Positions 41,707 to 49,496 of a stretch of DNA of 64,000 nucleotides are shown here, piece after piece. The DNA lies in assembly GCA_023458095.1 (NCBI GenBank), contig JAEXAS010000013.1, positions 76,017-140,016 on the forward strand, read 5' to 3'. The stretch comes from Actinomycetes bacterium. Lineage in GTDB: Bacteria; Actinomycetota; Actinomycetes; Propionibacteriales; Propionibacteriaceae. Made by a program: the position numbers and the translations under genes. Below the pieces are notes generated by a model. The model made no database searches, was not told the DNA's origin, and saw only the letters and a list, made by a program, of their open reading frames with translations. Numbering within the stretch: the stretch's first letter is position 1; every line of letters starts with the position of its first letter.

Positions 41707-43134
41707 ATGCCACCGACCGAATCCGTCCCCAGCCGCGATTCCGCCCTCGCCGAGAAATCCGATGCCGTGTGCCGCATGGGTGCGATGATGCTCGCCTCCG
41801 GCACCGGCTCCTACCGGGTCAAGGCAGCAATGGGACGGGTCGCCGAGGCCCTAGGCATCGACCAACTCGACGCCCAGGTCAGCCTGAATGAGATCGTGGC
41901 CACCACCCGCTGGGGCAAACGCTTCCGCACGCAGGTGGTGGAGGTGGCCGCCCCGTCGGTCAATGCCGACCGGATCAGTTCACTGCTGCGCGTGTCCCTG
42001 GCCGCCCGCTCCGACATCACGGCGATCGAACTACACCGTGCGCTCGACGAGGTCGAGCAGCGGCGTCCGCTCTACGCACTGCCGGTGGTCGCCCTGGGGG
42101 CTGCGGTCGCCTGCGGTGCCTTCGCCTTCCTGAACAACGGACGCTGGCAGGAATGCGTGGCGGCCGGAATCGCGGCCGGCATCGGCAAGATGGTTCAGGT
42201 TCTGCTCAACCGGCAGCGCCTCAACCATCTTGCGGTGGTCGCGATCGCCGCGGCCACCGCCGGATTGGCCTACATGCTCTTGGCCCAGGCCATGCTGCTG
42301 CTCCCGCAGGCCGGCACACCGGTCCATGAGGCCGCCTTCACCTCGGCGATCCTCTTCCTAATCCCTGGCTTCCCGCTGGTCACCGCGGCGTTGGATCTGG
42401 CCCGGTTCGACTTCACGTCCGGAGTCTCCCGGCTGCTCTATGCGGGCCTGATCACACTGGCCGCCGCGGTCGGGGTGTGGATCGTGGCCGCAGGCTTCGG
42501 CCTCACCCCCGGCGAGGTTCCTGCCAGCAACCCCCCTGGGGTCAGCCTGGCCGCCCTGCAGTTGCTCGCCGGCGCTCTGGGCGTCCTGGGCTTCGCCGTG
42601 ACGTTCAACACCCCCATCACAGTGGCGCTCACGGCTGCCAGTATCGGAGCTGTGGCCAACACCGGACGGCTGATCGCCATGGATGCCGGCATCAACACCC
42701 TCGCTGCGACCGTCGCCGCCACCACGCTGGTCGGACTCCTCGCCGCGTGGGTCAGCCAACGCCTGCCTGCCCCGCGCATCACGTTGTCGGTCCCGGCAGT
42801 GTTGATCATGATCCCCGGAGCCGCGGCCTACCGTGCCCTGGTGGCGTGGATCGATCGGGACCCCGTGACCGCCTTGACCAATGGCTCGGTGGCACTGGGA
42901 GTTCTGCTGGCCATGGTGATCGGGTTGGTCCTGGCCCGCATGCTCACCGACCGGGCCTGGACCTCGCCGATGCCGCACTGGACGCGGATGCCCAGCACCC
43001 ACGCCCAGCAATTGATCATGCGGAACGCCGAGGCCACAGACTCCGAGATACCTCACTTCGACGGGCAAACCGAGCCAACCGTCACAAGAAATGAATCCCC
43101 ACTTGCCAACAGTGAACATCGTTCTCTAGATTGA
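41707..43134 (+). CDS. ThrE-family threonine/serine exporter
   Basis: A 475-residue membrane protein of ThrE type: N-terminal cytoplasmic domain (~1-125; SGTGSYRVKAAMGRVAEALGI, DITAIELHRALDEVEQRR), then about ten membrane segments. SAILFLIPGFPLVTAALDLARFDFTSGVSRL is the DUF1212/ThrE signature, and the C-terminal half is the DUF3815-like portion. It should export threonine and serine. AGGAG is 5-6 nt before ATG 41707. The -10 box of the next gene overlaps its end. Confidence 0.9.
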   Translation: MPPTESVPSRDSALAEKSDAVCRMGAMMLASGTGSYRVKAAMGRVAEALGIDQLDAQVSLNEIVATTRWGKRFRTQVVEVAAPSVNADRISSLLRVSLAARSDITAIELHRALDEVEQRRPLYALPVVALGAAVACGAFAFLNNGRWQECVAAGIAAGIGKMVQVLLNRQRLNHLAVVAIAAATAGLAYMLLAQAMLLLPQAGTPVHEAAFTSAILFLIPGFPLVTAALDLARFDFTSGVSRLLYAGLITLAAAVGVWIVAAGFGLTPGEVPASNPPGVSLAALQLLAGALGVLGFAVTFNTPITVALTAASIGAVANTGRLIAMDAGINTLAATVAATTLVGLLAAWVSQRLPAPRITLSVPAVLIMIPGAAAYRALVAWIDRDPVTALTNGSVALGVLLAMVIGLVLARMLTDRAWTSPMPHWTRMPSTHAQQLIMRNAEATDSEIPHFDGQTEPTVTRNESPLANSEHRSLD

Positions 43135-43138
43135 CGGC

Positions 43139-43948
43139 ATGACGCCATCCCAATCTCGAACACGACACACGCGACGCACGATCATGACGCTAGCTATTCC
43201 GCTTGCAGTCTTGACTCCCTTAATGACCCCGGCGGTTCCCGCCGCGGCTCAAAACACCCCCCCTGCGACGGTGGCATCCACGAGTTCGAGCGCCGCTGAT
43301 CCGTTGGCGGGAGCCACAGCGAAGGAGAGAGCAGCCCTGGCGAAGGAGATAGCCAAAGCAAACAGGATTACTATCAAGCCCGACAAGACGGCATCCGCAG
43401 GGAAGGGAATCAAGATTCAGTCCACCTACGGCTCTAGGCCAACCCGCAAAGGCACGATCCTGGTCACTTCGGACGCCTTTAAGGGGCTCATTCCGACCGG
43501 GCATGCTGCGATGGTCTACGACAAGAATCGAGTCATTGAGGCATTAGCGAACGGCGTGGTGTGGGGGCGCAACGACTGGCACAAGGCCGGGGTCCACCAA
43601 CAGGCGTTCGGTGTGACGGTGGGCCGGACCACCTTGAAGCAGGATGCTGCCGCTGCCAACTGGGCGAAGAAGCAGTTGGGAAAGCGGTACAACTACAACT
43701 ACTTGAAGACCTGGATCCGCAACAAGTTCTACTGTTCCCAACTGGTGTGGGCCGCGTTCAAGGACAAGAACAAGGTGGATCTCAACACCAACTTCGGTAA
43801 AGTCACCGCGCTGAAGAAGGACAAGAAGCACTGCGTAACGGTCTTCGGCCGCAAGATTTGTGGCGTGACGGTCGGGACCTACAACCCGATCCACCCGATG
43901 GAACTGGTCAACAACTCCAAGGTAATCCTGCTGTGGCGCAAAAAGTGA
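43139..43948 (+). CDS. Secreted YiiX-like permuted NlpC/P60 (papain-like) protein
   Basis: A 269-residue protein with a Sec signal (IMTLAIPLAVLTPLMTPAVPAAAQ) and a permuted papain-like core: His comes first (TGHAAMVYDKNRVIEA) and the catalytic Cys later (FYCSQLVWAAFKD), as in YiiX/YebB-like proteins. It likely cleaves a peptide, lipid or peptidoglycan bond outside the cell. The mature protein is Lys-rich, unlike its neighbours. TAGATT lies 6 nt before ATG 43139, with TTGCCA 18 nt further up, so a leaderless promoter inside the thrE end is likely. The stop overlaps the next start (GTGA). Confidence 0.75.
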   Translation: MTPSQSRTRHTRRTIMTLAIPLAVLTPLMTPAVPAAAQNTPPATVASTSSSAADPLAGATAKERAALAKEIAKANRITIKPDKTASAGKGIKIQSTYGSRPTRKGTILVTSDAFKGLIPTGHAAMVYDKNRVIEALANGVVWGRNDWHKAGVHQQAFGVTVGRTTLKQDAAAANWAKKQLGKRYNYNYLKTWIRNKFYCSQLVWAAFKDKNKVDLNTNFGKVTALKKDKKHCVTVFGRKICGVTVGTYNPIHPMELVNNSKVILLWRKK

Positions 43949-45048
43949 TCCTTCGCCACACGGTGGCCCACTCTGCGGAGTGGGCCACCGTGGCCCTCAC
44001 TGTGGCTCTCATCGTCAGCGGCTGCGCCTCCTCGCCGAAGCTGGCATCCGAGTCAAAGGACGGCTGCCCCGACTCCTATCGCGCGGCCGTCGTCTGGTCC
44101 GGTACTGGCGCATCGGCTAGCTCAATGGACTACTTCGATTCATCGGTCGCCCAAGTCGGGCGGACATCAGTTCCGGTGCAAGGCATGTCCAATAGCGACC
44201 AGACTCCCGGTCATCGCGGCAATGGTCGAATCGTTCTTGACTCGACAGGCAACGGCGTCAAGGACCAAACTCATCTGATCGATTTCGACCCGGCCACATG
44301 TCAGGCCACACGCACGAGGGTCAATATCCAGAGTCCATTGAATGTCGTGCCCTTCGATGACGGCTATTTGTCGTTCAACTGGATAAACGGAGTCGCCCAG
44401 CTACACCACTACGGCCCCGACGGAACCCCGGTTGCACTCCACACCATCAAGGACTGGATGGGAATGACTGGACTCGCTGTCGGCCCAGACGCGGTCTACG
44501 CTTTCGCCAACTACGGCGACAAGCGAAAAACCTGGCTGCTCGTCCTCGACCGAGCCACCCTCAACGAACGCAAACGCATACCCATCAACCTCATCAAAGC
44601 CGAGGACGGGCCCACAGAAGTTGCGCTCATCGGCGACAACCTCTACTTCCCAGCCGACCGATACAACGACCCGTCCAAAGACTCTCTCATCGGGGTGATC
44701 AACACCCGCACCTTTCAAGTCCGCAGCATCGACCTGGGCACGACCTCCCCGTACCTGTTCCGCACCGTCGGAACCGACCTCTACATCGGCCACGGATCCC
44801 TGGATGGCGGCGGGACCACCTTGTCGGTCATCGACACCACCACAAACACCGTTACCCACCACGACCTCGGAATCCCCATCGACACGATGGATGCCCACAA
44901 CTCAACCCTGGCCATCGGCAGCTACACCGACAACGACAACACCGCCACCCTCACCATCTATGACCTCCCAGCCCTCACCATGACCGGCCGACACAACATC
45001 AACGCACCCAACCAAGACGTAGGCCTCGCCAACGTCATCGCACCCTAA
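43945..45048 (+). CDS. Lipoprotein with beta-propeller-like repeats
   Basis: A 367-residue protein with a signal peptide and lipobox VSGC near residue 26. The mature part has repeating strand pairs such as VVPFDDGYLSFNWINGVAQLHHY, LIGDNLYFPADRYND and TVGTDLYIGHGSL, consistent with a beta-propeller. The function is not known. The GTGA overlap with the YiiX-like gene supports GTG 43945 as start and a shared message: a secreted hydrolase with a surface lipoprotein. Confidence 0.65.
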   Translation: MILRHTVAHSAEWATVALTVALIVSGCASSPKLASESKDGCPDSYRAAVVWSGTGASASSMDYFDSSVAQVGRTSVPVQGMSNSDQTPGHRGNGRIVLDSTGNGVKDQTHLIDFDPATCQATRTRVNIQSPLNVVPFDDGYLSFNWINGVAQLHHYGPDGTPVALHTIKDWMGMTGLAVGPDAVYAFANYGDKRKTWLLVLDRATLNERKRIPINLIKAEDGPTEVALIGDNLYFPADRYNDPSKDSLIGVINTRTFQVRSIDLGTTSPYLFRTVGTDLYIGHGSLDGGGTTLSVIDTTTNTVTHHDLGIPIDTMDAHNSTLAIGSYTDNDNTATLTIYDLPALTMTGRHNINAPNQDVGLANVIAP

Positions 45049-45062
45049 CCACCAAACCACGC

Positions 45063-45130
45063 TGCACGGAGGTGCCGCGAACTCGCCCCCCCCCCACTCG
45101 TCGGCGTCAACGTCGCAATACCTCCGTGCA
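45063..45130. repeat. Inverted repeat with a C10 run between convergent genes
   Basis: TGCACGGAGGT (45063-45073) and ACCTCCGTGCA (45120-45130) are perfect complements. The loop contains ten consecutive C (45086-45095). The right arm is inside the 3' end of nrdG. It could be a convergent terminator or pause structure; the homopolymer is prone to slippage. Confidence 0.6.
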
Positions 45131-45844
45131 CACCGCGACCTGGTCCAACAGCGCCTCCGATGTCGCGCTGGACGCTGGTGTACCCATCCGAGCCGCCTGC
45201 AACACCACATTCGGCGTGCCGCGCTGCCTCAGTCGAGCAAGCAAATCAGTCACTGCTTCGACGCTGTGATATCGGGGATCGACCGTAATGCGCACCTCGC
45301 AATCAACCCCGGAGTTGAGTAGCCGATCCAGACTGTCAAAAGCACGCCGTGCAGCGTTCTGACGGCCAGTAATCCGCGGGTATTGCTCAGGCAGGCCCTT
45401 GATGTCCAGGCCTACCCAGTGCGCCATGCTCAGAACGTCCTGCAATCGGTGCGGGTAAGCGCCCGAGGTATGCAGGCCGACCAGAAAGCCCCGCTCACGC
45501 ACCTCAGCCATCGCCGCCGGCAACTGCGCCGCCCGGGTGGGTTCACCCCCGGAAAAGACCACGCCGTCCAGCAGCCCCCTGCGCTGTTCAAGGTGCGCTC
45601 GCACGGCTTGCCACCGGATTGATCCCGGAGTCCGCGAATCGATCAGGTCGGGATTGTGGCAGTACCCGCAGCGCCAGGGACACCCCTGCACGAACACCGT
45701 CGTGACCAGCCGACCAGGCCAATCACAGGTAGACAGATTGGTCAGACCAGCGATGGGCAACTGCGAAGCGTCCCGGTCAACGACACCCGGCTCGGCCGGC
45801 GAGACTAACTTCTCGACGGCCGAGCCCAGCGATGCGCTACTCAC
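45107..45844 (-). CDS. nrdG: Anaerobic ribonucleoside-triphosphate reductase activating protein
   Basis: A 245-residue radical SAM activase with the 4Fe-4S motif CPWRCGYC (CX3CX2C) and GGEPT. It generates the glycyl radical on NrdD using SAM and works only without oxygen. GTG 45844 overlaps the nrdD stop (GTGA), so it is translated from the same message under the cobalamin riboswitch. Length is somewhat above the classical 155-residue NrdG, resembling the longer actinobacterial/pyruvate-formate-lyase-activase-like versions. Confidence 0.92.
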   Translation of the reverse strand: MSSASLGSAVEKLVSPAEPGVVDRDASQLPIAGLTNLSTCDWPGRLVTTVFVQGCPWRCGYCHNPDLIDSRTPGSIRWQAVRAHLEQRRGLLDGVVFSGGEPTRAAQLPAAMAEVRERGFLVGLHTSGAYPHRLQDVLSMAHWVGLDIKGLPEQYPRITGRQNAARRAFDSLDRLLNSGVDCEVRITVDPRYHSVEAVTDLLARLRQRGTPNVVLQAARMGTPASSATSEALLDQVAVCTEVLRR

Positions 45845-47943
45845 ACCAACACCACGGATTCTTCGAAGCTGACCCGCTCGGCGAACTCGCCCCGCTTGCC
45901 GATGTTGAAGCTGGTCACCGGACGGTGATAGCCCATGACCCGCGTCCACACCTCACAAACCTGCTCGACGTCGGCAGCTGCGCACTGCGGGCAGGTCTGA
46001 TGCTCGCCAGCGAGGTAGCCGTGTGATGGACAGATTGAGAAGGTGGGCGTGACGGTGATGTAGGGCAGGCCGAAGTTGGTCAGCGATCGACGCACCAGGT
46101 TCTTGCAGGCCTCAGCAGTGGAGATTCGCTCGCTCATGTACAGGTGCAGCACGGTGCCGCCGGTGTATTTCTTCTGCAACTCCTCCTGCCGGGCCAACGC
46201 CTCGAAGGGGTCATCGGTGAAGCCCACCGGCAACTGTGAGGAGTTGGTGTAGTAGGGATTGGCCTCGGTGCCAGCCTGCAGGATGCCATCGAATCGTTTG
46301 CGGTCCTCCTTGGCGAACCGATAGGTGGTGCCCTCGGCTGGGGTGGCTTCCAGGTTGTACAGATGCCCGGTGAGTTCTTGGAACTCCACCATGCGTGCCC
46401 GGACGTGGTCCAGCACCCGCACCGCCAAGCCGTGGCCGGCCGGATCGGTGATGTCGAGGTGATCGCCGCTGAAGTTGCGGATCATCTCGTTAACGCCGTT
46501 CACCCCGATGGTGGAGAAGTGGTTTCGCAAAGTGCCCAGGTAGCGCTTGGTGTAGGGGAACAGGCCCTCATCGATATAGCGCTGAATGACCTTGCGCTTC
46601 ACCTCCAAGGAATCCTTGGCCAACTGCAGCAGACGGTCCAGAGCCAGCAGCAGACCGGCCTCATCGCCGGCGTGGGTGAAGCCCAGCCGAGCCATGTTGA
46701 TCGTCACCACGCCCAGCGAGCCGGTCTGCTCGGCCGACCCGAACAAGCCGTTGCCTCGTTTGAGCAACTCACGCAGATCCAACTGCAACCGGCAACACAT
46801 CGAGCGAACCATATTCGGACTGAGCTCGGAGTTGATGAAGTTCTGGAAGTAGGGCAACCCATACTTGGCCGTCATCTCGAACAGCGCCTCGGCATTGGGC
46901 GAATCCCAGGCGAAGTCTTCGGTGATGTTGTAGGTCGGAATCGGGAAGGTGAAGACCCGCCCGGACGCATCGCCGGCGGTCATCACTTCGATGTAGGCCT
47001 TGTTGATGATGTCCATCTCAGCCTGAAGCTCCCCGTAGGTGAAGTCGACCTCACATCCGTCGATCACCGGCACCTCGTCTCGTAGATCCTGTGGGCACAC
47101 CCAGTCGAAGGTGAGATTGGTGAAGGGTGTCTGAGTTCCCCACCGGGAGGGCACATTCAGGTTGTAGACCAACTCCTGAATGCTCTGCAGCACCTCCTCA
47201 TAGCTGAGCTGATCCAGCCGGACGTACGGCGCCATGTAGGTGTCGAAGGAACTGAAGGCTTGCGCTCCGGCCCACTCGTTTTGCAGGCAGCCCAGGAAGT
47301 TCACGATCTGTCCCACTGCGGAGCTGAGGTGCTTGGGCGGGGTGGAATCGATCTTGCCGGCGACACCGTTGAGGCCTTCGCGCAGTAAGGTCTTCAACGA
47401 CCAACCTGCGCAGTAGCCACTGAGCATGTCCAAGTCATGAATGTGGAAGTCGCCCTCCCGGTGGGCGGCCCCGATCTCAGGGGCGTAGACCTGGGAGAGC
47501 CAGTAGTTGGCGGTGATCTTGCCCGAGGTGTTCAGAATCAGCCCACCCAGCGAATAGCCCTGATTGGCATTGGCGTTGATACGCCAGTCGGAGCGATCCA
47601 GGTATTCGTTGATCGAGTTGGCCACATCAACCATGGCGTGCTTGGTGTCACGCAGCTTGTGGTGCTGCTCGCGGTAGACGATGTAGGCCCGGGCGGTGGT
47701 GGTGTAGCCCGAATCCACCAGGAGGTGTTCGACGGCGTCCTGGATCTCTTCCACGTTGGGATCGCTGCCGCGCCGTCCGAGCCGCAGGCTCACCTGTCGG
47801 GCCAGCAGGTGCGCCTCGGCGCCGTCCAGTTCGCCGCTGGCGGCACCAGCCCGGGAAATCGCCGACTCGATCCGAGCCAGGTCGAACTCGGCCCGGGATT
47901 GATCCCGCTTGATGATGTGGGTAGGGGTGGCTAGTTGATTCAT
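45841..47943 (-). CDS. nrdD: Anaerobic (class III) ribonucleoside-triphosphate reductase
   Basis: A 700-residue enzyme that makes dNTPs under anoxia. N-terminal ATP-cone (~5-95; IIKRDQSRAEFDLARIESAISRAG, then VEHLLVDSGYTT) for allosteric control, the core with HIHDLDMLSGYCAGW, and the C-terminal Zn site CPSHGYLAGEHQTCPQC (~645-660) and glycyl-radical residue Gly671 (RVMGYHRP) close to the end, as expected. Good Shine-Dalgarno (GAAGGACTGCA) before ATG 47943. It is controlled by a cobalamin riboswitch, so it is expressed when B12 is short, replacing a B12-dependent class II reductase presumably encoded elsewhere. Confidence 0.95.
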   Translation of the reverse strand: MNQLATPTHIIKRDQSRAEFDLARIESAISRAGAASGELDGAEAHLLARQVSLRLGRRGSDPNVEEIQDAVEHLLVDSGYTTTARAYIVYREQHHKLRDTKHAMVDVANSINEYLDRSDWRINANANQGYSLGGLILNTSGKITANYWLSQVYAPEIGAAHREGDFHIHDLDMLSGYCAGWSLKTLLREGLNGVAGKIDSTPPKHLSSAVGQIVNFLGCLQNEWAGAQAFSSFDTYMAPYVRLDQLSYEEVLQSIQELVYNLNVPSRWGTQTPFTNLTFDWVCPQDLRDEVPVIDGCEVDFTYGELQAEMDIINKAYIEVMTAGDASGRVFTFPIPTYNITEDFAWDSPNAEALFEMTAKYGLPYFQNFINSELSPNMVRSMCCRLQLDLRELLKRGNGLFGSAEQTGSLGVVTINMARLGFTHAGDEAGLLLALDRLLQLAKDSLEVKRKVIQRYIDEGLFPYTKRYLGTLRNHFSTIGVNGVNEMIRNFSGDHLDITDPAGHGLAVRVLDHVRARMVEFQELTGHLYNLEATPAEGTTYRFAKEDRKRFDGILQAGTEANPYYTNSSQLPVGFTDDPFEALARQEELQKKYTGGTVLHLYMSERISTAEACKNLVRRSLTNFGLPYITVTPTFSICPSHGYLAGEHQTCPQCAAADVEQVCEVWTRVMGYHRPVTSFNIGKRGEFAERVSFEESVVLV

Positions 47944-48069
47944 TGCAGTCCTTCGTTGATGCCTCTCGCACCCGGGGACACCAACTCGACGGGGAGTGCA
48001 ACGGGCCTGCTTGGCCACGTGGCAGCCCTCCCACGAGGCTGCGTCACCGGCACTTCGCGGCGCGAAGCG

Positions 48070-48275
48070 GCAGGGCAGGTCTTCGGACTCGTGGGCTGGA
48101 GTCGGCTGATGCCGATTCGGGCCTAGTGGCCATCGCTTCCCAGGATCGTTCCCAGTGCTTGGTGACGGCTTTCGTTCCCACTTACCGCTGCGGGGCAGCT
48201 CCGGATTCACACCGGATTCCCTCTTTCGACGACTCCCCTGGCAGGAGAGCCGAACCCTTGCAGGCACCACTATAT
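48070..48275 (-). ncRNA. Cobalamin riboswitch of nrdDG
   Basis: On the minus strand, from about 48275 to 48070, it holds GGGAATCCGGTGTGAATCCGGAGC (core positions 48195-48225) followed by TGCCCCGCAGCGGTAAG. These are the conserved Cbl core blocks. It ends with the B12 box GAGTCCGAAGACCTGCCC (48074-48091). Order and spacing are as in AdoCbl riboswitches. The leader to nrdD is ~320 nt. Confidence 0.92.
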
Positions 48276-48297
48276 GCGGTGTCTTACATCGATGTAA
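48269..48297 (-). promoter_or_regulatory. nrdDG promoter with a 14-bp palindrome over the -35
   Basis: Minus-strand -35 TTACAT (48292-48297) and -10 TATAGT (48269-48274) are spaced 17 bp. The -35 is the end of a perfect palindrome, TTACATCGATGTAA (48284-48297). Its length is like FNR/CRP-family sites (half-site TTACA). Overlapping the -35, it suits a repressor more than a class II activator. Confidence 0.6.
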
Positions 48298-48414
48298 CTA
48301 CCTAGATGCAGTGTTCCTGGGCAGCACTGACGCACGGCATGCTGCCGTCGATGCTCCTCGGAAAGCGAACCGTATGGGCTGGGCCAGGCTCGGGGCGGAG
48401 GCTTCGGCGCCGCG

Positions 48415-48831
48415 CTACACCCTGCAGGTGGTGGCCAGGAATCGGAAGGCCGCTCCGATGCAGGCCAAAGCCAGCGCCATGAATCCCATGGTGAGGTCGC
48501 GAGGCAGGTCAGCCAGCATGATGCTGGCCGCGATCATGGTGAGCGGCGGGATCACGCCGCAGGTACTAACCAGGTTCCTATTGGGTTGCGGCAAGAAGGT
48601 TGCCAGCACCACGGCTTGGGTGGCCGAGACCAGCGCAACCAATCCCACGGCAATCGGATCCAGGGTGAAGTCCGAGATCAGCAGGTTGATCACGAACAGA
48701 CCCGGCATGGTCGCCAGAGCCACCACGGTTCGCCAGGGCTGCCAAAGAACTCGCCACCCTCCGGCGGGCGCGGTCGAGACCGGGCTGACCATTTCCAGGT
48801 GCGAAAAATCGTCAAAACGTTCACCGGTCAT
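48415..48831 (-). CDS. Small four-segment membrane protein, unknown
   Basis: A 138-residue protein with four hydrophobic segments after a ~30-residue polar N-terminus (VVALATMPGLFVINLLIS, VGLVALVSATQAVVLATFL, LVSTCGVIPPLTMIAASIML, GFMALALACIGAAFRFLA). It resembles small DUF-type membrane proteins, but I assign no family. No clear ribosome site. It lies between the nrdDG promoter and tatA. Confidence 0.6.
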   Translation of the reverse strand: MTGERFDDFSHLEMVSPVSTAPAGGWRVLWQPWRTVVALATMPGLFVINLLISDFTLDPIAVGLVALVSATQAVVLATFLPQPNRNLVSTCGVIPPLTMIAASIMLADLPRDLTMGFMALALACIGAAFRFLATTCRV

Positions 48832-49193
48832 AGCAGCGGCCTTGCTTCACGATCCGGTGTGCTGAGTGCCCGACGCCACGCAGTGCTTGGGGAACTGCCT
48901 GGCGGTTGGCGGTTGGGCTGTGCATAGTGGTCCTCTCAAACCCCCTCGGGTAATGTACCCCCCATTTGGGTGACAGGTGATCAGTCCCACTGAATTTCAT
49001 CGGCGTGTCTTGACCTGTGGTACAGCCCGTCTTGGTGGGTGACCCTGGCGGCTCGGGCGCGGCTGAATGCGGTGTTTGGCCGGTTTGGGGGTTACCGTTG
49101 AACACAGTCGCGATGCCAGCGATCGGTCGGACGTGTACAGCGTCACCCTGGATCGTGTAGAACTGCATCGAACTGAGCTCGAAGGAGAATGTC
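48832..49193. other. Gene-free region upstream of tatA
   Basis: About 360 bp without a plausible gene. The right end must hold the tatA promoter (GTAGAACT-like -10 ~30 nt before the ATG) and its strong ribosome site GAAGGAGAA. I saw no conserved RNA or repeat. Confidence 0.4.
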
Positions 49194-49436
49194 ATGCTTC
49201 CAAGTCTTGGCGGCTGGGAATGGGTCATCCTTGCCGTGGTCGCGCTGATCCTGTTCGGTGGGGCCAAGGTCGCCAACCTGGGCAAGAACGCCGGTAAAGC
49301 GATCCGCGAGTTCAAAGAAGAAACCCAGGCGATCAAGTCCGGCGACGCGGAGTCCACCCCACCGGCGGCAGATCCGGCACCGGCGGCGGATCCGGCACCA
49401 CCGACCCCCTCCGATGAGGGACCCAGCAAGTCCTGA
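49194..49436 (+). CDS. tatA: Twin-arginine translocase subunit TatA
   Basis: An 80-residue protein with one N-terminal membrane helix (WEWVILAVVALILFGGAKVANLGKNAGKAIREFKEE) and the amphipathic helix beginning at the FGGAKVANLGK hinge, the TatA/E signature. A charged Pro/Ala-rich tail follows. It forms the protein-conducting part of the Tat system with TatB and TatC, which are not adjacent. AAGGAG is placed 8 nt before ATG 49194. Confidence 0.95.
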   Translation: MLPSLGGWEWVILAVVALILFGGAKVANLGKNAGKAIREFKEETQAIKSGDAESTPPAADPAPAADPAPPTPSDEGPSKS

Positions 49437-49478
49437 CCTGGGAATCACCACCCGCCTGAACCACGGGTGGCCTAGGTC
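49435..49478 (+). terminator. Probable tatA terminator
   Basis: The stem GACCT...AGGTC encloses CCACCCG (49448-49454) and CGGGTGG (49464-49470), with a 9-nt loop. It starts inside the tatA stop. The T-run is weak. Confidence 0.5.
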
Positions 49479-49496
49479 TGTTCACGAGTCGCTCCC

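Noticed and set aside
48267..48282. An NrdR box upstream of nrdD
   Set aside because: Only 12 of 16 positions match the consensus and there is no second box at the usual ~31-bp spacing.
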